From positions 1 through 64,000 of the forward strand of contig CAZSRS010000016.1 in assembly GCA_964609625.1 (NCBI GenBank): a DNA stretch of 64,000 nucleotides, read 5' to 3'. Position 1 is the stretch's first letter; every line of letters begins with the position of its first letter. Made by a program: the position numbers and the translations under genes. The DNA comes from G963674665 sp964609625. GTDB lineage: Bacteria; Desulfobacterota; Desulfovibrionia; Desulfovibrionales; Desulfovibrionaceae. Positions 32,887 to 41,177 of the stretch are shown piece by piece. Under the pieces are notes generated by a model. It ran no database searches. It was not told the origin of the DNA and saw only the letters and a program-made list of their open reading frames with translations.

Positions 32887-34638
32887 TTATCCCGCCTTGC
32901 GGATCTGCACGCTTTGGCGCTCCAGCCGTGCTTTGCGGATATCCTTGAATGCGTCCACCAAAGAAACGAGCTTGCCATACTGGCGTTTGATTTCCAGCCC
33001 GTAGGAGGTAAGTTCGGTATCCTTTTTCTCCACGTAGTTACCACGGATGTAACTGTCGGACAGGAGGCGCTCGCCGATGTGGATGATGTGGGAAACCAGC
33101 TCGTCGAAATAGTTGACTACCTCGAACTTGAGGTCGTGCATCAGAGCGCAGATCTGTTTGAGGGCATCGAGCCGGGAGAGTCGTTTGCCCTTGATATGCC
33201 CCTGTTTGAGGTCTTCCAGCGCGCGGACCATGCGTGCTTGCTGGATGTAGCTGTACTTGGTCCAGACCTCCTGAAAAAGGGAGTGCAGTTCCTGGAAGGA
33301 CTCGTAGTTCTTGGTGTCCAGGAGGTAGTTGTCCAGGACCATGGCGATCTTGGCGAAGAACTCGTCGGAGTAGCTGATGATGCGGCGCTGGTGCTTGGAG
33401 AGCCAAGCGTAGAGGAACTTGAGCCGCTTTTCATCGGTTTCGGTGTTCTCCACCACCTCGTGGCGCTTGAAGACGATTGCCCCTCGATATTCCCCGCGCA
33501 CGATGTCGTTGAGGCGCAGGAACATGTTGTAGGTGTCCTTGATGATGTTGACATTGTCCATGACCTCGCCCGTGAGGGGGTGGATGACCTCCTGGCTTTC
33601 CACTGAAAGGGCGCGGTCCTGGCGGATGTTGTAGGGGCTGTATTTGTGTTGCCGGTATTTGACCCGGAGGATGACCACATTCTTGCGTGGGTCGAGAAAA
33701 AAACCACCTTTCTTGAGTTTGGCGATGATCTCGCTCTGCTCCTTCTCCACACGCACCAGGGCGACCTTTTCCACCGAAGGATAGTGCTTGGCGGTTGGGG
33801 AGGAAAACATGGAAGTGATCGTGCGGTCGGATTGGCTGAGCACGCGGACCATGAACTCCTCGCCGAGCTTGTGCAGGCGTCTGGCGAAGAGCGCCGCGGA
33901 GGTTCTGCGCTCGGAGGCGATGGGAAAGCCGTATAGCTCCATGAGGTACTGATAGACGAAGAGTCTGTTGCGCTCGTAGAGCTGGTTGTCGCCAACCCTG
34001 AATTTCCCGAGTCTCAGGCCGAAGCGCTTGATTTCCGCGTCCAGATCAGAGGGAAATGAACCGTAGACCCCGGAGAGGGTGAAATTTCCGAAACTGTCCG
34101 TATTCAGAACATGGGCTCGATCCATCAGCTTCAGGTAGTCGAGCATCTTGGGGTAGAGTTCCAGATCCGAAATATCCTTATTGACGAAGCGGTTGGAAAA
34201 ACTCTCCTGTTCCTTGCGCGGCAAGCGGTTCATCACGGTGTGCAGGTTCTGCGAGAAGACGGAATGCTCCAAAGGGCAGGTGGTTCCTCCCGTGACATCC
34301 TGGTACTCCATGAGGTTGTGAATGATGTCGAACTGGAAGATTTCCTGGAAATAATTGACCGGGCGATTCAGGGCGACCATGCTGAAGCCCGGGAGATCCT
34401 TGTGTTCGAAGAGGTCGGTCTCAAAGGAGGGCAGCAGTTCCCGGGATTCCACCAGGGGATAGTTTTTCAGTTCGAAATACGGCTTGACCAGGCAGAATTT
34501 GACGTGAACCAGGTCGAGATAGTCCTTGAGCGCCTGAATCGACGTGATGGTGGAGGAACAGGTAAAGCCGTTTTGTTTTCCACAGCCATAGGACTGTCCT
34601 TCACAAAAGGTGTCTTGCCAATCAAATGAAGATGTCAT
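32887..34638 (-). CDS. Large unknown protein upstream of gcvT
   Basis: 583 residues, rich in charged and aromatic residues, with no predicted signal peptide or transmembrane helix. The N-terminal part carries several cysteines (FCEGQSYGCGKQNGFTC). The middle contains RRLHKLGEEFMVRVLSQSDRT and MFSSPTAKHYPSVEKVALV. The C-terminal half is mostly helical with repeated aromatic/charged heptad-like stretches (FFAKIAMVLDNYLLDTKNY, LHSLFQEVWTKYSYIQQARM, LDALKQICALMHDLKFEV). I do not recognise a family. It is 58 bases upstream of gcvT on the same strand and could be its operon partner. Confidence 0.8.
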   Translation of the reverse strand: MTSSFDWQDTFCEGQSYGCGKQNGFTCSSTITSIQALKDYLDLVHVKFCLVKPYFELKNYPLVESRELLPSFETDLFEHKDLPGFSMVALNRPVNYFQEIFQFDIIHNLMEYQDVTGGTTCPLEHSVFSQNLHTVMNRLPRKEQESFSNRFVNKDISDLELYPKMLDYLKLMDRAHVLNTDSFGNFTLSGVYGSFPSDLDAEIKRFGLRLGKFRVGDNQLYERNRLFVYQYLMELYGFPIASERRTSAALFARRLHKLGEEFMVRVLSQSDRTITSMFSSPTAKHYPSVEKVALVRVEKEQSEIIAKLKKGGFFLDPRKNVVILRVKYRQHKYSPYNIRQDRALSVESQEVIHPLTGEVMDNVNIIKDTYNMFLRLNDIVRGEYRGAIVFKRHEVVENTETDEKRLKFLYAWLSKHQRRIISYSDEFFAKIAMVLDNYLLDTKNYESFQELHSLFQEVWTKYSYIQQARMVRALEDLKQGHIKGKRLSRLDALKQICALMHDLKFEVVNYFDELVSHIIHIGERLLSDSYIRGNYVEKKDTELTSYGLEIKRQYGKLVSLVDAFKDIRKARLERQSVQIRKAG

Positions 34639-34828
34639 TTTTGTTTAATTCCAACATGATAGCTTTTTCTTGGTGGTTGATTCGTCCAGTGCCCACGACT
34701 TTTTTTTCTAGATTTTTATTATATCTTATTTCCGCGTGGATCTCAACGTATTACGCTGCCTTGAACGTGGTGCATCGCGACACGAGTTGTCGAGGTATTC
34801 CGGATTTCAGGGCGCGGTTGCCAAGCTC

Positions 34829-34856
34829 TTGACATTTCGCGTGGTTGTTACATAGT
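34829..34856 (+). promoter_or_regulatory. Promoter of the tandem-GAF gene
   Basis: Perfect -35 TTGACA (34829-34834) and CATAGT (34851-34856) at 16 bases, about 30 bases before the start codon. The rest of 34639-34828 is AT-rich (for example near 34701-34730) and should hold the divergent promoter of the 583-residue gene. Confidence 0.45.
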
Positions 34857-34887
34857 GATGTCAATCGGAGCGGGATAGAACAAACCC

Positions 34888-35856
34888 ATGGAAAACGAGC
34901 ATTATTTACAACGTGTACTGAGCCTTGTGTGCAGCGTCTTCGACGCGTATTCCGCCGTGTTGCTGCTGCGCCACGAGGAAGATACGTATCGCCCGGACGT
35001 CTGGTTCAGCCTGGGGGACAATGTTGACAAGGAGTGCCGCGTGACGTCGGGAAAAGGTCTCGTGGGCGCCATCCTCGCTTCGAAGCAACCCATGTTGATC
35101 AACAACTTCGACAGTTCCAAGGGGCGGTTGGAGTATTACGGACAGGATAGCGAGCAGAGTATCAAGGCCTTCATGGGTTGCCCCCTCAAGGATGACCTCG
35201 GCGTTCTCTGTCTGGACAGCAAACGGACATACTCCTTCAGTGACAAGGACCAGAAGCTGCTGCACCTCTTCGCGGACCTGATCCAGGACTACAGACTCAG
35301 ACTGGTGGCGGCACGCAAGCACGAGGTTGAATCCACCTACTATCACAGCCTCCAACTCATCCAGGGGCTTCGCAAGCGCATGAGCCGTTGGGACGCCTTT
35401 CTGGAGAATTTCCTTTTGCTTCTCTCCGAGTGCACCGGGTTCGAGTATTGTTTTCTGGCAGCCCGCGACGAGAAAGGCAAATCCTACTACCTGGAAGGCT
35501 CGAGCCGCCCCCTTTTTTCCGGACGAAATCAGGACTTGAGCTTTCCCATCGGGACGGGGTTGGTGGGCTGGGTGTTCAAGAACAACAGCCCGGTCTTCGT
35601 CGGAGAGCAGGATCGTGGCAGGGCGCTTTCGCCACTGTTCGGCAAGAACGTCGAGACACCGGAGTTCCGGAGCCTGATGTGCCTGCCGCTGCATTTTTCC
35701 AGAGCCACCCGAGGTGTTCTGGGCTTCGTCCATCCTGATTTTCTCGACATTTCCGACCACGTCAAGGTTTTCAGCGAGCTGGCGGCGGTCAATCTGGAAT
35801 TGTTTCTTGAGAACCTGTACCTCAAGAGCAAAATGAGCCAGCTCCGACAAGCCTGA
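34888..35856 (+). CDS. Tandem GAF-domain protein
   Basis: 322 residues. Two GAF sensor domains are separated by a helical linker: about 10-135 (FDAYSAVLLLRHEEDTYRPDV, SGKGLVGAILASKQPMLINN, MGCPLKDDLGVLCLDSKRTYSF) and about 175-310 (FEYCFLAARDEKGKSYYLEG, IGTGLVGWVFKNNSPVFVGE, SLMCLPLHFSRATRGVLGFVH). No histidine kinase, GGDEF, EAL or DNA-binding output domain is fused, so it must act on a partner. Start ATG 34888. The next gene, suhB-like, starts 19 bases later on the same strand. Confidence 0.85.
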   Translation: MENEHYLQRVLSLVCSVFDAYSAVLLLRHEEDTYRPDVWFSLGDNVDKECRVTSGKGLVGAILASKQPMLINNFDSSKGRLEYYGQDSEQSIKAFMGCPLKDDLGVLCLDSKRTYSFSDKDQKLLHLFADLIQDYRLRLVAARKHEVESTYYHSLQLIQGLRKRMSRWDAFLENFLLLLSECTGFEYCFLAARDEKGKSYYLEGSSRPLFSGRNQDLSFPIGTGLVGWVFKNNSPVFVGEQDRGRALSPLFGKNVETPEFRSLMCLPLHFSRATRGVLGFVHPDFLDISDHVKVFSELAAVNLELFLENLYLKSKMSQLRQA

Positions 35857-35875
35857 ACGGCTGCAGTGCGATAAC

Positions 35876-36724
35876 ATGGAATCCACGTCCAGCATGTTTT
35901 TGAATTCTCCAGACTGGAGCGCCGTGCTGCATCGAACCCTCGAGGCTGCGCGCGAAGCCGGTGCCATCATCCGCGACCACTGGTCCAAACCACGCTCTAT
36001 TCGTTTCAAAGGGCCCATCGACCTGGTCACGGAAACCGACCTGGCCGTGGAGCGCCATCTGCGTGACCGGCTGGCGGATATTCTGCCCTGGGCCGGTTTT
36101 GTCGGTGAGGAGACCGCCGCGCGGGAGACAGGCTTCGAGTCCACGGTCTGGGTGGTGGACCCCCTGGACGGCACCACCAACTTCGCGCACAAGCTGCCCT
36201 TCGTGGCCACGTCCATAGGCCTTTGGCATCAGGGGGGAATACAGCTCGGTGTGGTCTACAATCCCATCATGGACGAACTGTTCTGGGCCGGCCGCGGCCA
36301 GGGCGCTTTTTGCAACGGTGAGCCCATGCGCGTGAGTCAGGCAGCGGAACTGCGGCTGTGCATGGCGGCCACCGGTTTTCCCTACAGCATTCTGCAGCAC
36401 GTGGACCCCATACTGGAGTGCCTGCGCAGGACTCTGACCAACTGCCGGGGCCTGCGACGCTATGGCGCGGCGGCTCTGGACTTGGCCTATCTCGCCTGGG
36501 GGCGTCTGGATGTCTTCTATGAGGCCTTCCTGCACCCCTGGGACACGGCTGCGGGCTGGTTGCTGGTGGAAGAGGCCGGCGGCAGGGTTACACGGCTCGA
36601 CCCTTCCCGACCTTTCAGGCTCGAGGCCAAGACTATCCTGGCCACCAACGGCCTGGTTCACGAAGACATTGCCGCGCTCCTGCGGGGCGCGGGGTTGGAA
36701 CAGGCAGCCTCAGAAGAGACGTGA
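35876..36724 (+). CDS. suhB: Inositol monophosphatase family protein
   Basis: 282 residues. Mg2+-dependent phosphatase motifs are intact: metal ligands in FVGEETAARE, VVDPLDGTTNFAHKLPF, and YEAFLHPWDTAAGWLLVEEAGG. Acts on inositol-1-phosphate or related sugar phosphates; E. coli SuhB also binds RNA polymerase with NusA/NusG. ATG 35876 or the in-frame ATG at 35894 are both possible; neither has a strong ribosome binding site. The 3' end overlaps the convergent Nudix gene by 15 bases. Confidence 0.9.
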   Translation: MESTSSMFLNSPDWSAVLHRTLEAAREAGAIIRDHWSKPRSIRFKGPIDLVTETDLAVERHLRDRLADILPWAGFVGEETAARETGFESTVWVVDPLDGTTNFAHKLPFVATSIGLWHQGGIQLGVVYNPIMDELFWAGRGQGAFCNGEPMRVSQAAELRLCMAATGFPYSILQHVDPILECLRRTLTNCRGLRRYGAAALDLAYLAWGRLDVFYEAFLHPWDTAAGWLLVEEAGGRVTRLDPSRPFRLEAKTILATNGLVHEDIAALLRGAGLEQAASEET

Positions 36725-37255
36725 GAAAATCAACCCCTGGTGGTGGGCGTGGAGCAGGGCCGGGGTGAGTAGTTCCTCGAAGTTTTCCACGAGAAAGCGT
36801 ACCTCGTCGGGATCCAGAAAGGCGCCATCTTCCACTTCGTCCGGATTGGGCGTTGGCGGGGTGTCGATGCGCCCCCCACTGTAGATGGTCACGAATTCGT
36901 AGCCCGTGGCCTTGCAGGCCCTCACCTCGTTGAGAAACACCAGACTCTTGGCCACGAGGCCCAACTCCTCGCGCAGTTCGCGCAGGGCCGCGTCTTCCCG
37001 GGCCTCGCCTGCCTTGACATGTCCGGTGGCCGAGAGGTCCCAGAACCCAGGATATATCTTCTTGCTCCGACTGCGACGTTGCAGATAGACCCTATTGCAG
37101 CTATCATAGATCAAGACCATGACGGAACGGTGCATGAGCGACTGCTTGTGCGCCTCGACCAAAGGCAGGACTCCCAGGGGGCGATCTTGGGCGTCCACTA
37201 TTTCCACAAGCTCCGAAATGCCGGAATTTTGATCAGCTAGAGGCTTTTTTTTCAT
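36710..37255 (-). CDS. Nudix hydrolase (IPP-isomerase-like subfamily)
   Basis: 181 residues with a perfect Nudix box: GHVKAGEAREDAALRELREE followed by LGL. The N-terminal arrangement VEIVDAQDRPLGVLPLVEAHK and RSVMVLIYDSCNRVYLQRRS resembles the YfcD and isopentenyl-diphosphate isomerase-like group. The cysteine and glutamate needed for IPP isomerase are not evident, so a pyrophosphatase or phosphatase role is more likely. Its start (37255) is back to back with rimI. Confidence 0.9.
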   Translation of the reverse strand: MKKKPLADQNSGISELVEIVDAQDRPLGVLPLVEAHKQSLMHRSVMVLIYDSCNRVYLQRRSRSKKIYPGFWDLSATGHVKAGEAREDAALRELREELGLVAKSLVFLNEVRACKATGYEFVTIYSGGRIDTPPTPNPDEVEDGAFLDPDEVRFLVENFEELLTPALLHAHHQGLIFSRLF

Positions 37256-37847
37256 GCGGCAGACACCGAATGGATTGGGGGTTGGTCCAGGGCCACGGAG
37301 GATATCCAGGCCATCCAGGGCGGCAGGGGTATCCGGCGTTTCCGTGGTGTCCGGGGCAGTGGAGTTCTTCAGGCTCGGCAGCGTGGACCTGGAACAGATC
37401 CTCGCCCTGGAGAAGCAGTGTTTCTCCTGCCCCTGGAACGAAAAGCAGTTCAGGCTCGCCCTGGATCAAAAGATGTTCAATATCTTTGGATTGCGGGAGC
37501 ATGGCCGCCTGCTGGCCTACCTCTCCCTCTATCACATCGGCGAGGAGATGGAAATCCTGAACCTGGCCGTCACCCCGGCGCGCCGCAGGCAGGGACTCGG
37601 GTCCAGGCTCCTGGGCCTGGTGCTGCAGATCGGCCGCAACATGGGCATCGAGCACGTTCTTCTCGAGGTGCGGGAAAGCAACGTGGCCGCACGCTCCCTT
37701 TACGCAGGCCTTGGATTCCGGCAGGTGGGAGTGCGCAGGCGCTACTATCCGGACAACGGCGAGGACGCGCTGCTCCTGCGTCTGGAGTTGGGCGAGGCCC
37801 TCTCCACACCTTCACGGGTCTCCCCTGCAGGGGGCGTGGGGACCTGA
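37254..37847 (+). CDS. rimI: Ribosomal-protein-alanine N-acetyltransferase
   Basis: Single GNAT domain: FRLGSVDLEQILALEKQCF, NLAVTPARRRQGLGSRLL (acetyl-CoA motif A), and LEVRESNVAARSLYAGLGF with VGVRRRYYPDNGEDALLL. It acetylates the N-terminal alanine of S18. The start is unsure: the ATG at 37254 gives 197 residues with a 35-residue Gly/Pro/Arg-rich head not typical of RimI and overlaps the Nudix start on the other strand; GTGs at 37344 or 37359 would give the usual size. Confidence 0.88.
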   Translation: MRQTPNGLGVGPGPRRISRPSRAAGVSGVSVVSGAVEFFRLGSVDLEQILALEKQCFSCPWNEKQFRLALDQKMFNIFGLREHGRLLAYLSLYHIGEEMEILNLAVTPARRRQGLGSRLLGLVLQIGRNMGIEHVLLEVRESNVAARSLYAGLGFRQVGVRRRYYPDNGEDALLLRLELGEALSTPSRVSPAGGVGT

Positions 37848-37893
37848 CCGGTCACGGGGCACCCGCGGATTAGTCCCCTGGCATCGGACCTTT

Positions 37894-37910
37894 CAAGCCC
37901 CACGGGCTTG
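37894..37910. repeat. Small hairpin between rimI and tpiA
   Basis: CAAGCCC (37894-37900), 3-base loop, GGGCTTG (37904-37910); no T-run. Possible weak transcript end or RNA stabiliser. Confidence 0.45.
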
Positions 37911-37997
37911 CACGCCGCGAAAAATCGGCTACAACAGTCCCAACACGGATGACATCGGACAGCTTTGCCTGGACGCCCAAGAACCGGGAGGTATTGG

Positions 37998-38771
37998 ATG
38001 AAAAAACTCATGGCCGCCAATTGGAAGATGCACAAAACCCTGGCCGAGGCACGGGCCACGGCCGATGCTCTGGTACGAAAGCTCGACCCGTTGCCGGAAG
38101 ACAGGGAAGTGCTCGTGTTTCCACCGTTCACCGCCGTAGCCGGGGTCGCCGACGCCTTTGCCGGCAGGGATGGCTTTCACGTGGGGGGGCAGAATTTCTA
38201 TCCAGCGGAAAAAGGCGCCTATACCGGGGAGATCGCCCCCGCGATGTTGCATGACCTGGGCTGTACGTACGTCCTTACCGGCCACTCCGAACGGCGTCAC
38301 GTCCTGGGCGAGAGCAGCGAGTTCGTGGGGCTCAAGACGGCGTATGCCTTGGAGCAGGGTTTCAATGTCGTGCTGTGCATCGGCGAGACCATCGAAGAGC
38401 GCGAGGCCGGTCGGGTGGAATTTGTTCTGGAGGAGCAACTGCGCATCGGGCTGGCCGACGTGGGCAAGAGGGCAACGGCGCTGAATCTGTCCATCGCCTA
38501 CGAACCTGTCTGGGCCATCGGCACGGGCAAGGTGGCCGGTCCGCCGGAAATCCTCGAAGCCCACGCCTTTGTACGCAGGATGCTGGGGGAGATTCTGCCC
38601 CAGGCTGGGGCGGAGGTCCGCATCCTTTATGGCGGGTCCGTGAACCCGGACAACTGCCCTGAAATCATTTCGCTTGACAACGTGGAAGGAGTATTGGTAG
38701 GAGGTGCCTCTTTGGAGGTTGACAGCTTCAGCCGTATCGTGCTCGCCCAGGCCTCCACATCCCTGCACTAA
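37998..38771 (+). CDS. tpiA: Triosephosphate isomerase
   Basis: 257-residue TIM barrel interconverting DHAP and glyceraldehyde-3-phosphate. Catalytic residues are seen in AANWKMHKT (Lys), LTGHSERR (His) and AYEPVWAIGTGKVA (Glu); the phosphate loop YGGSVN is present. The ATG at 37998 has GGGAGG six bases upstream and starts directly at the first barrel strand. Followed after 10 bases by secG, a pairing seen in many bacteria. Confidence 0.97.
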   Translation: MKKLMAANWKMHKTLAEARATADALVRKLDPLPEDREVLVFPPFTAVAGVADAFAGRDGFHVGGQNFYPAEKGAYTGEIAPAMLHDLGCTYVLTGHSERRHVLGESSEFVGLKTAYALEQGFNVVLCIGETIEEREAGRVEFVLEEQLRIGLADVGKRATALNLSIAYEPVWAIGTGKVAGPPEILEAHAFVRRMLGEILPQAGAEVRILYGGSVNPDNCPEIISLDNVEGVLVGGASLEVDSFSRIVLAQASTSLH

Positions 38772-38781
38772 GGAGTACGCA

Positions 38782-39216
38782 TTGCAAGCCTTTGTTCTCG
38801 CGCTGCACGTCATCTTTTGTGTCGTCCTCGTCGTGGTTGTGCTGCTGCAATCCGGCAAGGAAGGCATGGGCGTGATCTTCGGCGGCGGCAGTAGCTCCCT
38901 GTTCGGCAGCTCCGGCGCCGGGGGGTTGCTCACCAAGATCACGGCCGTGGTGGCCACGTTGTTCATCATCACGTCGTTGTCGTATACTTACCTCACCCGT
39001 GAGAGCCATCTGGGCGAGCGTAGCGTGATGGATGCCGCGGTGGAGCAACAACTGGACGCACAGCAGGAGGCGCCAAAGCAGGAGCAGGGTATCGTGGTTG
39101 ACGATGCCGCGCAAAAGGCCGAGGATGGCGGCGTCTCCGGCATCCAGACCGAAAACGCCGTGCAGGGGGCTCCGGAAAACGGAACCGACAGCTCGGGAGA
39201 AAAGCCCGCACAATGA
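38782..39216 (+). CDS. secG: Preprotein translocase subunit SecG, TTG start
   Basis: 144 residues from a TTG at 38782, chosen because AAGGAG lies six bases upstream and the first transmembrane helix (FVLALHVIFCVVLVVVVLLQ) starts right after. The conserved cytoplasmic loop SGKEGMGVIFGGGSSSLFGS precedes helix 2 (ITAVVATLFIITSLSYTYL). The C-terminal 70 residues are acidic and Gln/Ala-rich, longer than E. coli SecG (110). Partner of SecYE in protein export. Confidence 0.93.
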   Translation: MQAFVLALHVIFCVVLVVVVLLQSGKEGMGVIFGGGSSSLFGSSGAGGLLTKITAVVATLFIITSLSYTYLTRESHLGERSVMDAAVEQQLDAQQEAPKQEQGIVVDDAAQKAEDGGVSGIQTENAVQGAPENGTDSSGEKPAQ

Positions 39217-39227
39217 TTCGATGGCAC

Positions 39228-39314
39228 GCCGAAGTGGTGGAACTGGTAGACACGCTATCTTGAGGGGGTAGTGGGCCAACGCCCGTGGGGGTTCGAGTCC
39301 CCCCTTCGGCACCA
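39228..39314 (+). tRNA. tRNA-Leu, anticodon GAG
   Basis: 87 nucleotides including an encoded CCA. Acceptor GCCGAAG (39228-39234) pairs with CTTCGGC (39304-39310), discriminator A. Anticodon stem CTATC/GGTAG with loop TTGAGGG gives anticodon GAG. The long variable arm and TTCGAGTCC T-loop are typical of a class II leucine tRNA. It lies 11 bases after secG and is followed by a terminator. Confidence 0.95.
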
Positions 39315-39325
39315 CATATTTGCAT

Positions 39326-39356
39326 ACAGAACGCGCTCATACAGGGCGCGTTCTGT
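39326..39356 (+). terminator. Terminator after tRNA-Leu
   Basis: 11-base perfect stem ACAGAACGCGC (39326-39336) / GCGCGTTCTGT (39346-39356), 9-base loop, followed by GCTTCTTGG. It also marks the end for the convergent hydrolase gene at 39372. Confidence 0.7.
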
Positions 39357-39371
39357 GCTTCTTGGGTGGCC

Positions 39372-40232
39372 TCAAGAAGACGCCTGTGTCGTGCGCCGCA
39401 GAAACTCGATGCACTCCCGCGCCACGGCCGGATGGAAGAGCATGCCCACGTGCGACATGGGCAGGGTCTCGCGTTCCTCCCAGCCCGCCAGATCCAGCCG
39501 CAAGGATTGCTGCGGCAAAACGAACTCGTCTACCGGACTGTATACGCTGAGACAAGGGCAGGGGGGGCGGACGTCAGCGGCCTCGATGGATTGGATCAAT
39601 CCCTGGTTGGGAATCAGGCCACGTGCCATGCGACCGATGCCGAAGGCAGCCAGCCTGCTGCCCTTGTGCGGCGCGCCGAGGGTCACTGCCGCGCGTACCA
39701 GGTCCCGATCCTTGCCCACGGACATATAATGCCGCGTGAGCAGCCCCCCGAGGCTGTGCCCCATGAGCACAACGCCCTGGTCCGGGTGCTGGATTATCAC
39801 CTCCCGAACGAACTGCTCCAATTCCTTGAAGGCTTTCTGGAAGTCTGATTTCCAGCAGTCGTACGTCAGGCCGTAGATGTTCTTGAATCCGGCACGCCGC
39901 AGCAGACGCCGGAAGAGCAGCCAGGCCGAGGCATTGTGATACAGGCCGTGCACCAGCACCACGGCAGGGCGGTCGTCATTGCGCGGTGACCTCGGCCGCC
40001 ACAGACTACGTACATATCCCGAGACATAGGCCAGTCCCACCAGAAACTGGCTGCAAAAGGCGATGACCATGCAACGCGGCACTGTCAGGAGCAGGGAATC
40101 GTTGGTCCTCTGCCGCAACCAGGGCAAGCCCTGGTTGTTGACCAGTTCGTAAATATAGAGCAGGAATGTGAGCGCGACCAGAACGGCCACGATCTTGGCA
40201 TAGAGAATCAATAGCGAAAGCAGCAGGGTCAT
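39372..40232 (-). CDS. Alpha/beta hydrolase (lipase/esterase-like) with N-terminal membrane helices
   Basis: 286 residues. Two hydrophobic segments at the N-terminus (MTLLLSLLILYAKIVAVLV; FCSQFLVGLAYVSGYV about residues 60-75) anchor it. The hydrolase fold follows: AVVLVHGLYHNASAWLLF (oxyanion region), nucleophile elbow GHSLGGLLTRHY, acid near SVYSPVDEFVLP and a final His in SHVGMLFHPAV. Start ATG 40232 has TGGAGA upstream, preferred over a longer frame from 40304. Similar to LipA/PGAP1-like esterases; substrate unknown. Confidence 0.85.
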   Translation of the reverse strand: MTLLLSLLILYAKIVAVLVALTFLLYIYELVNNQGLPWLRQRTNDSLLLTVPRCMVIAFCSQFLVGLAYVSGYVRSLWRPRSPRNDDRPAVVLVHGLYHNASAWLLFRRLLRRAGFKNIYGLTYDCWKSDFQKAFKELEQFVREVIIQHPDQGVVLMGHSLGGLLTRHYMSVGKDRDLVRAAVTLGAPHKGSRLAAFGIGRMARGLIPNQGLIQSIEAADVRPPCPCLSVYSPVDEFVLPQQSLRLDLAGWEERETLPMSHVGMLFHPAVARECIEFLRRTTQASS

Positions 40233-40318
40233 GGCGTCTCCAGGGCGAATTCCGGTTGTGTGCACGGCTTTTTCATGAATAAGCAGAGGAATAATACCTG
40301 TCAAGCAAGGGAATGATC

Positions 40319-40672
40319 ATGCAATTGACCGCATCTTATGAAGACTTCTTGAAGCTGGATATCCGCGTCGGCCGTATTGAACGTGTGAAGCCCTTTCCCA
40401 AGGCCAAAAAACCGGCCTACCGTCTGTGGGTCAACTTCGGCCCTCTGGGGGTGCGGCAGAGCAGCGCTCAGATCACACGGTATTATACCCCTGAAGACTT
40501 GGTGGGGCGGCAGGTCCTGGCCGTGGTCAACTTACCTCCCAAGACCATCGCCGGGTTCAAATCAGAGGTATTGGTGTTGGGGGTGGACGGCACGCAGGAT
40601 GAACAAGGAGGTGGTGGTGTGGTGTTGCTCATGCCGGAGCGTGAGGTATCCCTGGGCGCCCGGATGTACTGA
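40319..40672 (+). CDS. csaA: CsaA-like tRNA-binding domain protein
   Basis: 117 residues, single EMAP/Trbp111-type OB fold: YEDFLKLDIRVGRIERVKPFPKAKKPAY, ITRYYTPEDLVGRQVLAVVNLPP, and VLVLGVDGT. CsaA is proposed to be an export-related chaperone and binds tRNA-like ligands. The second ATG (40319) has AGGGA at correct spacing, so it is taken over 40313. Convergent with the next gene. Confidence 0.93.
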   Translation: MQLTASYEDFLKLDIRVGRIERVKPFPKAKKPAYRLWVNFGPLGVRQSSAQITRYYTPEDLVGRQVLAVVNLPPKTIAGFKSEVLVLGVDGTQDEQGGGGVVLLMPEREVSLGARMY

Positions 40673-40695
40673 CGCCACCGCGCGGGTGACGTCAG
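40669..40695. terminator. Hairpin between convergent csaA and the unknown gene
   Basis: CTGACGCCACC (40669-40679) / GGTGACGTCAG (40685-40695), one mismatch, overlapping the csaA stop. A bidirectional transcript end is likely, though T-runs are absent. Confidence 0.5.
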
Positions 40696-40716
40696 TGCTC
40701 GGGCAGGTGGCGCGGC

Positions 40717-41061
40717 TCAGTTGTCCGCATGGCTTTTGTGCAGCCGCCAGTGCTCCGGCGGGATGTCCATGCAGTATTCCCTGCCCCCCAGATGGGAGCA
40801 GAGCAGCAATCTGCCGCTGCCTTCTTCCCAGAACAGATTCCGGGACAAGAGGCTGATGCTGTCGCCCAGGGTCATTTGCCGCATTGCCGCTTCCGGAACA
40901 TACCGGGGCAGGATTTGCCGTGCAGCTTTTTTAATGGCTTCCAGGGCCTGCCGAGAGATGGCGATGTCTTCGAAATCGATGGCGTGCCAGGAATCCTGCC
41001 GGGAGTGTCCGGCCGGGGCCGCATGCCCGCCACAGCCTGGAGCGTGTTCATGTGTCTGCAT
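40717..41061 (-). CDS. Small unknown protein with His-rich N-terminus
   Basis: 114 residues. It has an excellent ribosome binding site (AAGGAGG, 6-base spacer), so the gene is probably real. The N-terminus MQTHEHAPGCGGHAAP is rich in His, Cys and Gly and could bind metal, followed by a helical middle (ALEAIKKAARQIL) and a C-terminal LFWEEGSGRLLLCSHLGG. No signal or membrane segment. No family recognised. Confidence 0.7.
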   Translation of the reverse strand: MQTHEHAPGCGGHAAPAGHSRQDSWHAIDFEDIAISRQALEAIKKAARQILPRYVPEAAMRQMTLGDSISLLSRNLFWEEGSGRLLLCSHLGGREYCMDIPPEHWRLHKSHADN

Positions 41062-41126
41062 GATGGGCCTCCTTTTCCGGTTTTGTCATGACCATGCAAG
41101 GAGTGCGCCTGACTGCGGGGGAATGA

Positions 41127-41157
41127 CGGCAGGGGTGACTTACAGCCGCCCCTGCCG
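41127..41157 (-). terminator. Hairpin after the fusion gene
   Basis: CGGCAGGGG (41127-41135) / CCCCTGCCG (41149-41157), 20 bases past the stop of the large fusion gene on the minus strand. No clear T-run. Confidence 0.5.
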
Positions 41158-41177
41158 GTAGATTCGAGATACGTGTC

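Noticed and set aside
34626..34832. 68-codon plus frame upstream of the tandem-GAF gene
   Set aside because: Lies in an AT-rich promoter region, no ribosome binding site and no conserved features.
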